In this document: piece by piece, positions 25,847 through 39,100 of the stretch
Layout: every line of letters begins with the position of its first letter
Numbering within the stretch: position 1 is the first letter of the stretch
Assembly: GCF_008831285.2 (NCBI RefSeq)
Contig: NC_045142.1
Location: 14,697,354 to 14,761,353 of the forward strand
Reading direction: 5' to 3'
DNA: 64,000 nucleotides
DNA from: Nymphaea colorata
Lineage: Eukaryota > Streptophyta > Magnoliopsida > Nymphaeales > Nymphaeaceae
The notes under the pieces: generated by a model
Databases searched by the model: none
Told to the model about the DNA's origin: nothing
The model's input: the letters and a program-made list of their open reading frames with translations, nothing else
Program-made: the position numbers and the translations under genes

Positions 25847-26750
25847 TCATGCATTTATTGAAAAATTAGAAGAGTATGATTGAATTAGAAGTGTTTTTAT
25901 AAAAAGACATCGACTCAATGACAAAAAGGAAGGGGACAAATAAGCAGACTCCCTGCACACATAAATCTCATTTGCTAGAAAAGACCAGCTGGAGGTAGCC
26001 AGGCTACGAGCACCTTGCCATGCCTTGCTGTCCAAGTCGAAGTCTGCCACTATATTGAAGTCTCTTCTGATCATGTCGAAATCCATCTGATGCCTAGAGA
26101 ACTATGTCACACGCAGCTCTGGGTGATAGAGGACAACAAAGAATGGTCCTAAAAGAAAAATATTTGTCCTCTTGTTGTGATAAATGTAACAAGTCAATTG
26201 CTCCTTCCTATAGTACTAGTCCCAAATGATGCGCTCTACGACATGCTCGTCCAACATCTACCGTATGAATGTAATGAGAGAATGTTGTTGCTTGTAGGTC
26301 TGAAGGCTCGACCTTCCTGGATGATGTGCGTATAGAACCAGTCCTGTAAAAACCAGAGGTAGTCTCCTAACATGTTAGAGTCTCTCATGACAAAGCGTGA
26401 GAATGATTTGTATAAGAAAGCAAGACCAGCTAAGATAAGTGAAAGACACCAAATCTTGATGTTGCCCCACATCCTAAAAAGCTGAAGAACTGGAAAGTTC
26501 ATGGTGTCTTACCTGTCGGTGAACATGGTGAGTCCTATTGTGCACACAGTCATCACCTCCCTAGTCCTATGTTGTAGCTTGGATGATCTAGCCGTCATCT
26601 CATCTGCAGAGCCACCAAACTGTGCATGAAAATCCACCAAATGGATAAAGCGGCGTCTCCCCCACTCTTCAGGCCCTAGCTCTTAATGCCTACAAGTTTG
26701 AACAGTAAAACTTTGTAGTAGCATGGTTTGATGTTGGTCACGAACTGGTC
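25847..26750 (-). pseudogene. ORF1-like region of the interrupted gypsy element
   Basis: The minus strand shows GPEEWGRRRFIHLVDFHAQF (about 26,665), FPVLQLFRMWG (26,500) and LAFLYKSFSRFVMRDSNMLG (26,430). Segments LAFLYK..SRF and QDWFYT align with LGFLYKGLSNF and QSWFYT at 19.1 kb, so this is the same kind of protein. Its outer, 5' end could not be located. Confidence 0.5.
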
Positions 26751-27431
26751 ATCTATTATAATGATCCCACTATTTTTTGTTAAATTCAGAATTGTCACCG
26801 ACTCCAATGTCTTTCTTCACCACCATCTACCACCTTTTTCTTCGGCAGCTACAAAGGCCTTGACTATTTCTCTTCTTTTTAAGTGTCGATTTACATTAAA
26901 TGTGAGTTTTTTAATGCATTTTCAAGTGCGACTTCAAGGCTTTCTCCCAAACTTGCTCAGAATATGGTTTGACCAAGATACAAGTGACTTTTTGCAACCA
27001 CTGTTAAGAATAAGACTGTTGTGTGCCTTAACAATTGTGAGCAACATTGTTGTGTGCGCCTTACCAATTGCGAATAATCGCCTAATACTCCAATATTACA
27101 ACGTAAACCAACATCATCCCTACATAGCGTGGTGTACGCATCAGAAAATTGTGCAATTTACACAGAACTTGATGCATATGATAGTGTGATAGATTATTGT
27201 CGTGCCACCATAATAGACGCAGCAAATTCCAGCACTCAAAGAAAAGGATAATGTCAACTGGGAATATATTAGCATGGTTAGGAGGAAGAGATACAAGTTC
27301 CCCTGAAGGGAAAAAAAAATGACAAGAATAATATGAGGCACTTTTGGCGCACAAATATTTCTTGTACCAACATTTCCTTCTTCCATATTTACATTTTGGT
27401 AATGAATGAAGAATCAACCAGAATCTCGTAT
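26751..27431 (-). other. 3' flank of F2KP, probable 3' untranslated region
   Basis: This lies just downstream of the F2KP stop. No coding similarity is recognised on either strand; the open frames here are short and not conserved in any family I know. I could not fix a polyadenylation site. The related gypsy ORF1-like sequence begins about 700 bp after the stop codon. Confidence 0.5.
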
Positions 27432-27974
27432 TCAATCCATGAGTTTGTAACGCTTCTCTTGAACACCAATGACTCCCATCTGAATCTCAACAATAGTGTG
27501 CAGTGGGACCTACAATGAATAGCAAGGACAATACCTGTTAATGTTAGATCGCATTTCAGAATTTCATTCATGTTATTACCTCAATGTGAGGAATCTCTTT
27601 CAGCGGCTTATCTGCAAAATAGGCATATAATGCCCTCAACACAGCCTGCACCCAAAAAAATGTTCTAAATCAATTTTATTTCCTTCTTCACGACCTCACA
27701 ACAGTTACGAACTTTAATTATTTCACCTGATGTGAGATCACCACCACTGGAGCTCGTTGACGCTCTAGCTCAATAATTACAGGCTCTAACCTGCATTAAT
27801 GATTTGAATAAAATTTTCAATGAAAGCAAATAATAGGAACAGAAAGAAACAAACTTAGACTGTGCCAAAGGTGCCAGGTCAACCAGGTAAATATAAACTA
27901 CATACCTTTGAATGACGTCAAGATAAGATTCCCCTCGAGGATATCGGTACCTGAGTTTGTCCTTTTTGCGAGCT
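27432..27974 (-). CDS. F2KP: F2KP last four exons and stop codon
   Basis: The exons are 27906-27974 ([20 protein letters not shown]), 27727-27790 ([20 protein letters not shown]), 27580-27645 ([20 protein letters not shown]) and 27432-27509 ([20 protein letters not shown], then YKLMD). Introns are 115, 81 and 70 bp. The stop is TGA at 27432-27434. ISHQ carries the second catalytic histidine. This compact end contrasts with the kilobase introns upstream. Confidence 0.95.
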
Positions 27975-30900
27975 CTGAAAAATTAACATGACTGCCTGAG
28001 AGAAATTGCTGCAGATAACTTGTCTGAACAGTGGAAATGGATAGAAGCAAAGACAGTCATTCCTTAGTAACTAAGTCACACGGATACGCCTATTTGGCCC
28101 ACGTATCCGTGTCAATACGGGGATACGGGTGCGGATATGGCATGGATACGTTTTGGATCGGGTCTGGATTAGACCCGATCCGAACAAAAAAAAAACAGAT
28201 TTTAAGTTAAGTTGAGCTCTTCTCCCTTTCTCTTTGGGGTTTTTTTTTCTGTTTTTCTGATAAATTAATAGAATGATGATATTGATAAACAATGTTGTGT
28301 GATAAACAATGTTTTGTTTGTGACTTTAATAGTGAACTATTAATTTAATGTTTTTTTTAATTTATAATTTTTGATAATATTATATTTGCCGTATCCGTGT
28401 ATCCGAGAATTGTGAAAATTGCCGTGTCCGTACCCGTATCCGCACCCGTATCGCACCCGCACCCGTGTGACTTAGCTTAGTAACTAGGGAAAGGGTTCCG
28501 ATCATTGTTAATGTGCAAACAGCAGGCCCCTTGAAAGGCTGTATTTTTGGAGTGCAAAGGAGGTTTTTATTGTTTTTGGAACAAAAAATATATAAGTGCC
28601 GTTTGTCTAGCAGGAGATAGAAAGTAATCCTTCACAAGGTTAGACCTTGAAATTTCTCATGTGGATGCATGAAAGAAGAGGTCAAACAAAACAGTCGCAA
28701 AGCCTAGAGAACCTTTCCTATGAGACTTTATCCTGGAAGTGGCCTGGTCGCTTAAAAGACAGTCCACATGATGAGAGTGAAACAAGCCTAAAACATCAGC
28801 TTCAACGTACCAAAAAGTTGGATAATGCTAATACTAGCTACTCATTTTCTGGAGGGTAATCACATGCAAAGAAGATTTGGTTGCTTATGCAAGAAAGAAT
28901 AACTAGCAATGAATGTCGAAATTCAGTACATTGATTCATCCAGAAGGAAGCATCCTTCTTTTGCAAATCAATTTTCTACAGATCCAAACAGAAACTATTT
29001 GCCACTCTGCATGGTAGATGTGGACTTGTAACAACAAAACATGATCAAACAATTTTTGCAACTAACTCTAACAGGAAAAATAAATGGCCAAGGAGGGGAG
29101 GTAACAGTTTCAAACAACAGGTGGATGAGATATTATAGTGGCTAACTGAAAATATGCAACAAAATTGAAAAGTTGGAATCCAGCAAACTGGTTAGAAAAG
29201 CTTGATCATCTAGAACAAAAAATTTTCACAGGAAGAAGCACAAGGACATACTCATATTCTTCCGGCATGTTTTTCTTAATTTCTTCATAAGTCATTCCGT
29301 CACATACACCTGCGTTGATCTCATCCAGTGCACGCCATTGTATCTGCATGCTTTGAATAAAATTTTGAGACAAGAAATAACACAAACAAGCAATTGAAAC
29401 AATAAGAAAACAAAATTTTGAACCTTTGAGCATACCTTGGGGAAACCAACAATAGAATTTGCACTAAGGATTGTTCTTTGAAGAGTGCTAGTCCATATCT
29501 GGATGACAAACAGACGAAGTTATGTACTTGAAGCATGATTGCTGTATGCAGAGGTGGCAAAACATACACAGTGCAACAACCAGCATGGACAGTTTGTTAG
29601 TAATTAGTAGGGGTCCGGTGACCAGGAATAATCAGAATAGGAAGAAACATATGCAACTTCATTTCTATGTTTTCCAATGTCCTTGAGAATGAAATTTATG
29701 CATTCAGATAAGTAAGAGATTCCAAGTATGGATGCATAGATAGCTCATCCCATAGCCAAGTATTGGTCTATGGAAAAGTCATCATAAAATAATATAAACA
29801 GAGACTAAAAATTCAAGCTAGAGAGAGAGGCACAACCTACTAAACCAATTCATGATCTTGCACAGAATCAAACATTAGGCACAAGAAAGAGGCTCCCCTA
29901 CAGAACTAAAATTCCTTTTACAACAGGATTAATTTCTTTGAAGAGAAATGTACAATGACAGCCAGAAGTACTAGTTAATTGTGGAAAAGTTCAATGGGTC
30001 CTGTGACACAATCAAGTCAGACATGGTTGACTCAGTCAGATCAACAGACAACTACGCATGAGTTTGATGAATTATGGTTCGCTCACTGGGTAGATATAGT
30101 GAATAAACAATATGCTCCACAGTTGATAAACCAACCTGGCTCCCACAACTCACATTTGCATGCATCACAAAGTCTGCAAATTTAACACTCTACAGTTGTT
30201 TTAACTGCAGTTGGCAAAGCAAGAACAGAAAATGTGCAGCAATAACAGAACAAAAAATGTAAAGTGATCATTTCCAATGTATAGATGATCCATACAAAGA
30301 AAACGAGTGAACTCACACTGCTAAGTGATATGTTGAATTCTGTAAAAACTTAAGCCATTGATGCATAGAGAAAGAGACCAAGGCAAGTCTAAAATGACAA
30401 GGGAACTGGTTCCAACCACTTCTCCACAAAATATGAATAGGAAACTTACTGAAGCAGTTCTCTCAGATTTCAACCGCTTCTCCACAAAATTAGCAAGTTT
30501 CTTTGCATAAAGTTCTCCAGCTTCACTGTTCGAAATAAGTAAAAGAATAAGAATGCATGATCAAGTTGATAAAACCGATAGATATATTAAAGATAAACAT
30601 TTCACTATTTGTGAATATGAACTTAACATATATTCCAATCTTCATGTTGAAGCTCATAAAATACAAGCCATACTAAAGAAAGCTAGAAAGAACCTTCAGT
30701 CCACCAAACATACAAATTGAAAGTGTGTACAAGCCTTCACTTGAAACTTGAAAGTTAAATTGTACACACCGAAGTCACATTCAACTTATGAAATGTTAAG
30801 TCACATGGGTACTTCAATAAAGTCCAGGTAGCCGTGCTACCATACCCATACACAAAGTGGGTACTTGGACACACTTGGGTACTTTTCAAATCAAAGCTAA

Positions 30901-31071
30901 TCCAAATTGCTTAATTTTATTTGATTTAATTTTTTCCAACTCAGTTTATATATATATATATATATATACTGCTGTTACCCTAATACCCACATTGTCTAAA
31001 GTTTTGTGTTTGTACCTGTACCCACGGAAAGTTGGTAAAAACCAGGCCACTAGGGTAAGAGACATACCCGT

Positions 31072-31110
<39 letters not shown>

Positions 31111-34100
31111 ATAGATTGTGGGTTTCGGGTCCGGATCCATACCCGACCCGCCTTGTAGCCCGTTTTGGGCTCTACTTAAGTCATGTAACCCTAATCCTTA
31201 AGTGTTAATGATAATCTTAAGAGAGAGAGAGTCTGGCTGCTAGTGGGCACCAACTCCTCCTCATTCGTGGTTTTTTCTCCCTCGTGTAGAGGGTTTTTCT
31301 ACGTTACATCGTGATCATTGTTTCTCTTCGTCTTCTTCTTGCTCGTATTTCTACATGGTATCAGAGCCGTGAAGTTCCGGCGTTTCTGGTTTGTCTTTTG
31401 CCCGTGTTGGAGGAGGATTCGCCCGGCACTGTTCATCGTCTCGCCCGGCACTGTTCATCTCCCGTGCCCGACGCTCGTGCCCGAGCTTCGCCCGACACCC
31501 TTGCCCGACGCTTGTGCCCGACGCCCGTGCCTGACGTCCGTGCCCGACGCCTGAGCTTCGTCTGTCGCCCCGCCGCCGTCTTCGCCCAGCGCCGCCCTGA
31601 TCAGCGCCGCTCAGGATTCCGCCGTCTCCGCCTAGCGACGACCGGCCCAGCGACGCCCTGATCAGCGTCGTTCCTGTTCAGTCGCTTCCGCCCAGCGTCG
31701 GCCTGCCCAGCGACGCTCTGTCCAGCGGCGTTCCTCTTTGTCATCCGACGCATCGCCCACCGCCGTGTTTTTTTTTTCCGGCGGTCTGCTTCCGCTGGTG
31801 CGCCGCTCTGCCTGGTTCTGGCGGTCTGTTTCCGCCCAGCGCCGCGCCGTTCTGCTTTGTTTTTTCTCCGGCGCTGCCTCTCTGTTGCTGTCTCTTCTGC
31901 CGGTGAGGTTTAGGCGTCCTCCGTTTTGTCCGTTGCCTGCTCTCTGCCTTTTTTGGTGTTGTATTGTGCTGTTGCTCCCTGCTGCCCTTGCTGCCTACTG
32001 GGCTTCACCCGTAGCTAGACTGGTCTGTGATTATGGCAGCCTCTTCCTCGTCAACCGTCAACACCAATCCCACTGAAATAGGGGCTTTTACTGAGAATGT
32101 TCCCATGCAGGTCATCACTCTTCGCCTCACCAAGGATAATTATTTCTCGTGGTCGCCTGCTATGACCATGGGGATTGCTGGCCGTGGTCGCATGGCCTAT
32201 ATTGATGGGAGCAACCCCGAACCAGCAAGAACAAGTGATGTGTGGCATACTTGGTTTCTTGAGGATAATCAAGTGAAAACTTGGATTGTCAATTCCGTTT
32301 CCGCCGATATTCAGCCCCTTATCCTTCGGAAGAAGACTGCTAGAGACATGTGGGTGGTCCTCGAGCAAATGTATGGCCAAAAGAAGACCGCAATTCGTAC
32401 TTACCAAGTAATGAAGACAGTCTATGGCATTCGACAAGGGACCTCGTCTGTTGCAGAGTACTATGGGGCTTTGAAAGCCAAGTGGGAAGAGCTTGACTAT
32501 CATTCTGATATTCCTTGGCATTGTCCCCATGATCAGGCGCTCTATGTTGCTCATGAATGGGAAAACAGGGTGTTCCTATTTTTAGCAGGTTTAAATGATG
32601 AGTTTGAAGGTGTTCGAAGCCAGATTTTGAATTCAGGGGAGGTGTCCAGTATTGAAGATGTGTACTCCTGTGTTGAAGCGGAAGAACAGAGAAGGCTTGT
32701 TACAAAAGAAGGGAAGAGGGAACTTGTGCCCTATAACGAGAGATCTGCTCTCGTGAGTCGTGGTCCTGGCGGCCCATCTAGGTCTCTTCGCCGGTGCACT
32801 CACTGCAAGAAGACAGGTCACACTATGGATTATTGCTGGGATCTTCATCCAGAAAAGAAGGGGAACAGAGGGAGATCTTTGACTGGGAGAACGCCCGTGT
32901 CTGAGGTGCAAGCCTCTAGTGGAGAAAAAGTCTCCATTTCTGCTGACCAGCTTCGTGAACTAAGGGCTTATTTGGGCAAGCTCGATGTCAACAAGACTGA
33001 GACCTCAGAGGGAACTACAGCTAATCATGCTCTTGCAGCTATTGGCAATCAAGGTAACTCTTCTGTGGGGGAATGGATTGTCGATAGTGGTGCTACTCAT
33101 CACATGACAGGTAATCCAAAATTGTTTCATGAGTATAAGTTGTCCTCGGGAAGGGAACGTGTTTCTCTTGCAGATGGTTCCTCTACCTGTGTGGCAGGCG
33201 AAGGCACTCTGTCCTTGTTGGACAAATTTCATGTGCAGGGCGCTTTACATGTTCCCCAGTTTCCTTTAAATCTCTTATCAGTCAGTAGACTTACTAAAGA
33301 ATTGAATTGTGAACTTATATTCTCTGCCGATCGTTGTGTTTTGCAGGACTTGGTGACAGGGAAGAGGATTGAGATTGGTTTAGCTTCTAATGGATTATAT
33401 CGTCTTCCCATACGTGTGGCTACTGCTCTGTTGACAGCGATCCGCAAGACAGATAAGAGAAGAGAAGATTGTTTTCAGTCTTTTATGTACTGGCATGAAC
33501 GTTTTGGGCATTTACCTTTTGGGATTTTGAAACATTTGTTTCCAGACTTGTGTTCCTCCTTTGATGTGTCTTCCATTTCTTGTGATGTTTGTCAGTTTGC
33601 CAAACATGTGAGGGCTTCGTACCCTCTTTCTTCTAGTTGTGCTAATGAAGCTTTTTCTCTGATTCACTCTGATGTATGGGGACCTTCGGGCATTCATACC
33701 CGTCAAGGTTTCCAGTATTTTATCACTTTCATTGATGATTTCTCTCGTGCTACATTTATATACTTGTTAAAAGACCGCAGCGAGGTTCCTCGAATCATCG
33801 AGACATTTATTCTTCTTGTGCATACCCAGTATGGTGCGAATGTTAAAACTTTCAGGTCCGATAATGCCCGTGAGTACATGTGTCGGCCTGTTGAGGAGTT
33901 TCTTAGACAACGGGGGATTGTTCACGAGACATCCTGTAGTTACACCCCCCCTCAAAATGGGGTAGCTGAAAGGAAAAATCGTCAACTTCTTAATGTCACC
34001 AGGGCTCTTTTGTTTCAGAGAAATCTTCCTAAACACTATTGGGGTGATGCAGTTCTTACTAGTGCCTATCTTATTAACCGCATGCCCAGTCGTGTTTTGA

Positions 34101-35967
34101 ATGGTAGGACTCCCCACTCGTTGCTTCCTGGCAGTCGTCCACCATTTCCTCTTCCTCCTCGTGTTTTTGGTTGTGTATGTTTTATCCATGATCACAGTCC
34201 AAATGTCAAGAAACTTGATCCTAGGTCTATCAAAGGTGTCTTTGTTGGATACTCCCCTACGCAAAAAGGATACAAATGTATTGATCCTATTACTGGTCGA
34301 GCTTATGTTACGAGGGATGTTACCTTCTTGGAACATGCCTCTTACTTTGGTGCGAATCCTCTTCAGGGGGAGCAGTCTGTGGGCAGGGAAGAGTATTCTC
34401 AGAGACAGGAACTTCAGTTTATAGATTTTTTGGACTACAAGAAAACAGAATCACTTAATACTGTTGATGTGCCTGAGAAGGAGGAAAGGGGTGACAATAG
34501 CATTGAGAAGGAAGGCCCTCAGTTGTTTGGACAGTTCTACTCTAGACGAGGTACTCGGACAGAGGTGATGACTTGTGATGCTAGATCTACTTCCAATCCC
34601 AATGCCACTCCTTCCCTGGATGAACCAAGTCCTACCGAGGAGACCGTGGAGACCCATGATGAGGTTGAAAAGAAGAATGACGATCTTCCCATTGCCCTGA
34701 GAAAGGGTGTCAGGTCATGTACTCAACACCCCATTGGTAATTTTGTTTCTTATTCCAGACTTGGGAAAGATTACAAGTGCTTTGTTTCTACTCTTTCTTT
34801 GGCTGTGATTCCCAGGACTGTCGCTGAAGCTCAAAGTGACTCCAAGTGGGCCGATGCAATGAAAGAAGAAATAGATGCCCTAAGAAGAAACTTGACATGG
34901 GAAGTGGTGAAGATTCCTGAAGCCGCTCATCTAGTTGGATCCAAATGGGTGTATACCATCAAGTACAAACCAGATGGGAGTGTTGAAAGATATAAAGCTC
35001 GACTTGTGGCCAAGGGGTTTAGCCAGAAATATGGAATTGATTACTTGGAAACCTTTGCTCCTGTTGCGAAAATGAAGACTGTGAGGGTGGTTATATCCCT
35101 AGCTGTGATGAAGGAGTGGAAGATGTATCAACTGGATGTTAAGAATGCATTCCTCAATGGTGACCTCGAAGAAGAAGTATATATGCATATGCCTCCAGGA
35201 TATGAAGAACCAGAAATGTGTTGTAAGCTGAAAAAGGCATTGTATGGTCTTAAGCAATCGCCCAGAGCGTGGTTTGAACGACTGAGAAGAGTGATGATAC
35301 GTCATGGATACAAACAAGGAAATGGAGATCACACTCTGTTTGTGAAGAAGAAGGAGAGCAAGGTTACTCTCCTGCTCGTCTACGTAGATGACATGATTGT
35401 TACTGGAGATGATGAGGAGGAGATTATCAAGCTAAAAGGGTTACTGGCTACAGAATTCGACCTCAAAGATCTTGGAAAACTAAGGTATTTTCTTGGTATG
35501 GGGGTTGCTAGGTCTAGTACTGGTCTTGTACTAAACCAAAGGAAATATACATTAGACCTGCTGGAAGAAACTGGTAAATTGGGATGTAGACCTACTCCTA
35601 CCCCTTTTGACACTGGGCACAAGTTGAGTCTTAGAGATGGAGAGCCTCTCTGTGAAGAAGACAAGGGAAGATATCAACGTTTGGTTGGGAAGCTAATTTA
35701 TCTTACCCTCACGAGACCTGATATCACCTTTGCGGTGAATGTTTTGAGCCAATTCATGCATGCGCCAACCGATGCACATCTGAAGGCTGTGGACAGAGTG
35801 CTATGCTACCTGAAGAAAAATCCTGGTAAGGGACTCCTGTATGTGAAACAAGAGACTGTGGAAATCGATGGCTATTCTGATGCGGATTGGGCAGGTTGTG
35901 GTGATACCAGACGATCCACTACAGGGTACTGTGTCTACTTGGGAGGAAACCTTGTTGTATGGAGGAG

Positions 35968-36022
<55 letters not shown>

Positions 36023-36076
36023 AATTGGTAAAAACCAGACCACTTGGGTAAAAGACATACCCAAGTGTACAGCAAT

Positions 36077-36107
<31 letters not shown>

Positions 36108-39100
36108 GCAATGTCCTTGTACACACACTTTTTTAAAATGCTCCTCAGTCCTCATACATACCCTTGGCAGCACTCATACCCATGAGACATAGCTCATAGC
36201 AGACAAGAATTGAGAAAGAAGAGAAAGCAGGCAGAAACCACACATCTCAATAAATTAGGACGTTATGGCCATTTCGGTACTAATAAAGGGTGATGCCAAC
36301 TCTATCCTCATCACCAACTCTATATTGTAGTATGATTATGGATATTTTGTAAGGATTTCGTGAGGGATCCTTTGACCAAGTGAACATTTCATATCAATCC
36401 ATGGGCTATAGATGACATTTCTGAAACTCAGGTAAATCTTGACATACTATAGCAGGGCCTGAACCCAGCACAAGATCTAGACTCATCCAAACTGTGGGTC
36501 CTATCAAGTTAGGCTTGAGGTATATGTTAAACAAGGCGCTGATTGCCAGTTTGCAGAGAACTTAGAAATAATTGGCAAACTTCAAACAAGCTGATTTGAG
36601 TTGGCTGCAAGCATCTCAGTCCTTTTATTGCCACTAATGGGTGCATGCAACTGGTGATTTAGTAACATTGGTCCACAATTTTCGAATATAAATGCAGAAT
36701 ATGAAACATTATGTAACACTCTGTAAGGTAGGCTAAGTCATGGATCAAGTGACATTTAACTTCTTTGCTATGAATTCTATAAGGCAAAGGAAAGACATTC
36801 TATACATATTCAAGCATGTACTAGTAGCATCAATCTTGAAAACACACTTCATGCTTCTAAATAAAATATATAACATTAAAAAGTAATTAAACATAGAAGT
36901 ACAGAGTAAATATAACCTTAGGACAGAGTCACCCCCAATTCGTCCTCTGACATTGTCAACACTTTCACCGTGTCGAGTAAGAAGAATTGGACGTGGAGTG
37001 AGGTGGGTATTTACCTATAAAACCAAAAGAAGTAAAAGGAAAAATAGATTTGTACCAATGAGTCAAACCTACAAACATGATCAGACATTCACAACTGTCA
37101 TAGTATGAAATAGCATAGAGGAATCACGAATCAAAACTTGTCAAATGCAACATATGCCCATAACAACAAACCATTAGCATTAAAAATTGTTAGGGACCGG
37201 GTCCTGGGTTGCGGGTCAGGTCCATTAGACTGACCCAGGAACAGGTATAAATAAGGGTTGGGCAGCTATAATTAGGTTATCGCAGAACATGTCGGATGTT
37301 CCTCTGGAAGGAAAAACCCTAATTTAGAGATTAGGCTGAGTTTGCAGCATGTGTATGTGGGTTTCCGTCTTTTAAAGAAAAAGAATTTGAGAGACCAGAT
37401 AACGGCTACTGGTGGTTAAGTGTGAAACCAGAAGGGGAAGGGAGGACTGCAATTTCCAGGACCAAGTTGGGCACCTTCTAAGCACAAACCCACACTGGAG
37501 ACAATAGAGCAAATGATTGACCAAATTATGGCAATTAGAAGAACATGAGCAGAATTGGTGGAATGAAGTACACGGTAAGAACCTTGACCAAGAGTACAGC
37601 AGGAGTGGAGAAAGAGCTGAGGAAGATGATGCGCAGAATTCGCCCCTGATGGACAAGACAAACCATGGAATCGTTGACCATGGATTTGCTTCCACAAGGC
37701 AAAATGAGTCAGGTTCTAAATATGGGTATAAATAAGGGTTGGACAGCTGTAATTAGGTTACCGCAGAACATATCGGATGTTCCTCTGGGAGGAGAAACCC
37801 TAATCTGGAGATTAGGGCTGAGTGTGTGGCGTGTGTATGTGGGTTTTCCTCTTGTAACAGTTTACCATGGTTAGCAGTGGCTGACAAAAATATTCAAGGC
37901 CAAAGTGAAGGATGAAATGTTCTGTTTTTTAGCTTATATTAACCATTCAACAGCCATGTTTCTTTATAGATACTTGATCCAGCAACATACAGGTTTTATT
38001 AAATGTGTTTACAGAAATTTGTCATGGTATGATTAAGTGAACTTTCAAAGGTACTATCAAGGTGATTCTTTTCATATCAAACTGAAATAATGCAGAATGT
38101 GAAGTATATTGTGAAATTAATTCCTCCATTATGACTGCTTCAGGAAGAGCATAAGGTTCTTGACTAGAGGCACAAAAGAAACAATTACTGTTGCTCCAAC
38201 ATACTTGAAACAACCCTGAGGATCATAATCCGATAGTTCCTAGAAGAGGATGGTCAAGCCTAAAGGATTATACCTCAGATCTCAGGCTCAAGAAGCTTAA
38301 AAAATTTTGAGTGCATGTCTTCTGTTTCCTAGCTTCATTTGCAGCCCAGTATGTACAATCAACACTATGCAATTTAGAGTCTGCTGCCTGGCGATTATGA
38401 TTTAGAGGCTGTCGAGTGGGTAGATTGTGACTTTTTTGTTGATTTGAGCTTTGTGAAGTTTTCCAGATCACATATAAGGTCATGTCTTCGTTGATATCTT
38501 TTGTGGTGTTGTGTTGCTGTGTTCTAATTTATTCAGACCAGAATACGAAGCTACTCAGATCTAATGTGGAGCTGTATGGATGCTGTTGAATTTCACTGGA
38601 TCTGTAAACACTAGTTCTTTAATTCAAAATTTTAAAAAAAAAAAACTCCCTCCCAATGAGGGGTGACACTGAAATCGCCTCGCCAGATAATAGGGGCTGG
38701 CGGCACCGACCCCAGCCTTGCTGTCCGGTGAGGGTGTTAGCACTCTCACTAGAACGGTGCTAGGAGTACCCTTGCCATCCAGCAAGAGGTATTGTGGCCC
38801 TTGCTGGACAATGAGGGTGTCAGGCCCGACCCTCACCAAATGGTGTGGATCGGGCCGCCACTTGTGGCCGGGATGGGGAGGGTCGGGCCAAACCTCACAG
38901 GAGGAGGAGGATTGGCGTGAGGACGCCTCGACCCTCGTAATCCAGCAAGGGGCGTCAGGGCACCGGCTGGATGGCAAAGGCATCAGCCCTAACCCTCGCT
39001 GTCTGTCAAGTGATGCACAATGAGGGTTATAGCCGAACCCTCGCAGTCCAGTTCAGGCCACAACACCCCTTGCCAAACTGCAAGGGTCAGGAGCAGTGGC

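Larger units (their letters stand above)
31106..36031 (+). mobile_element. Ty1/copia retrotransposon lacking its 3' end
   Basis: It comprises a 5' LTR (31106-31355), primer site (31356-31367), GC-rich leader and one long gag-pol frame. The element stops abruptly in RNase H at an AG microsatellite (about 35,970-36,019). No polypurine tract or 3' LTR follows. It lies antisense in the 6.4-kb F2KP intron between exons 36917-37014 and 30450-30525. A (TA)n tract sits on its left edge. Confidence 0.92.

Noticed and set aside
27082-27435. A 117-codon minus-strand frame just after the F2KP stop
   Set aside because: Overlaps the end of the last exon in another frame; no conserved content, probably 3' untranslated sequence.
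35970-36031. Arg-Glu repeat tail of the copia polyprotein as a real domain
   Set aside because: It is the translation of an AG microsatellite that replaced the RNase H end.
30790-36190. A hAT-like element with GGGTAC-rich ends surrounding the copia element
   Set aside because: End sequences (TTAAGTCACATGGGTA and TATGTCTCATGGGTA) are similar, but no target duplication could be matched; kept only as a note.
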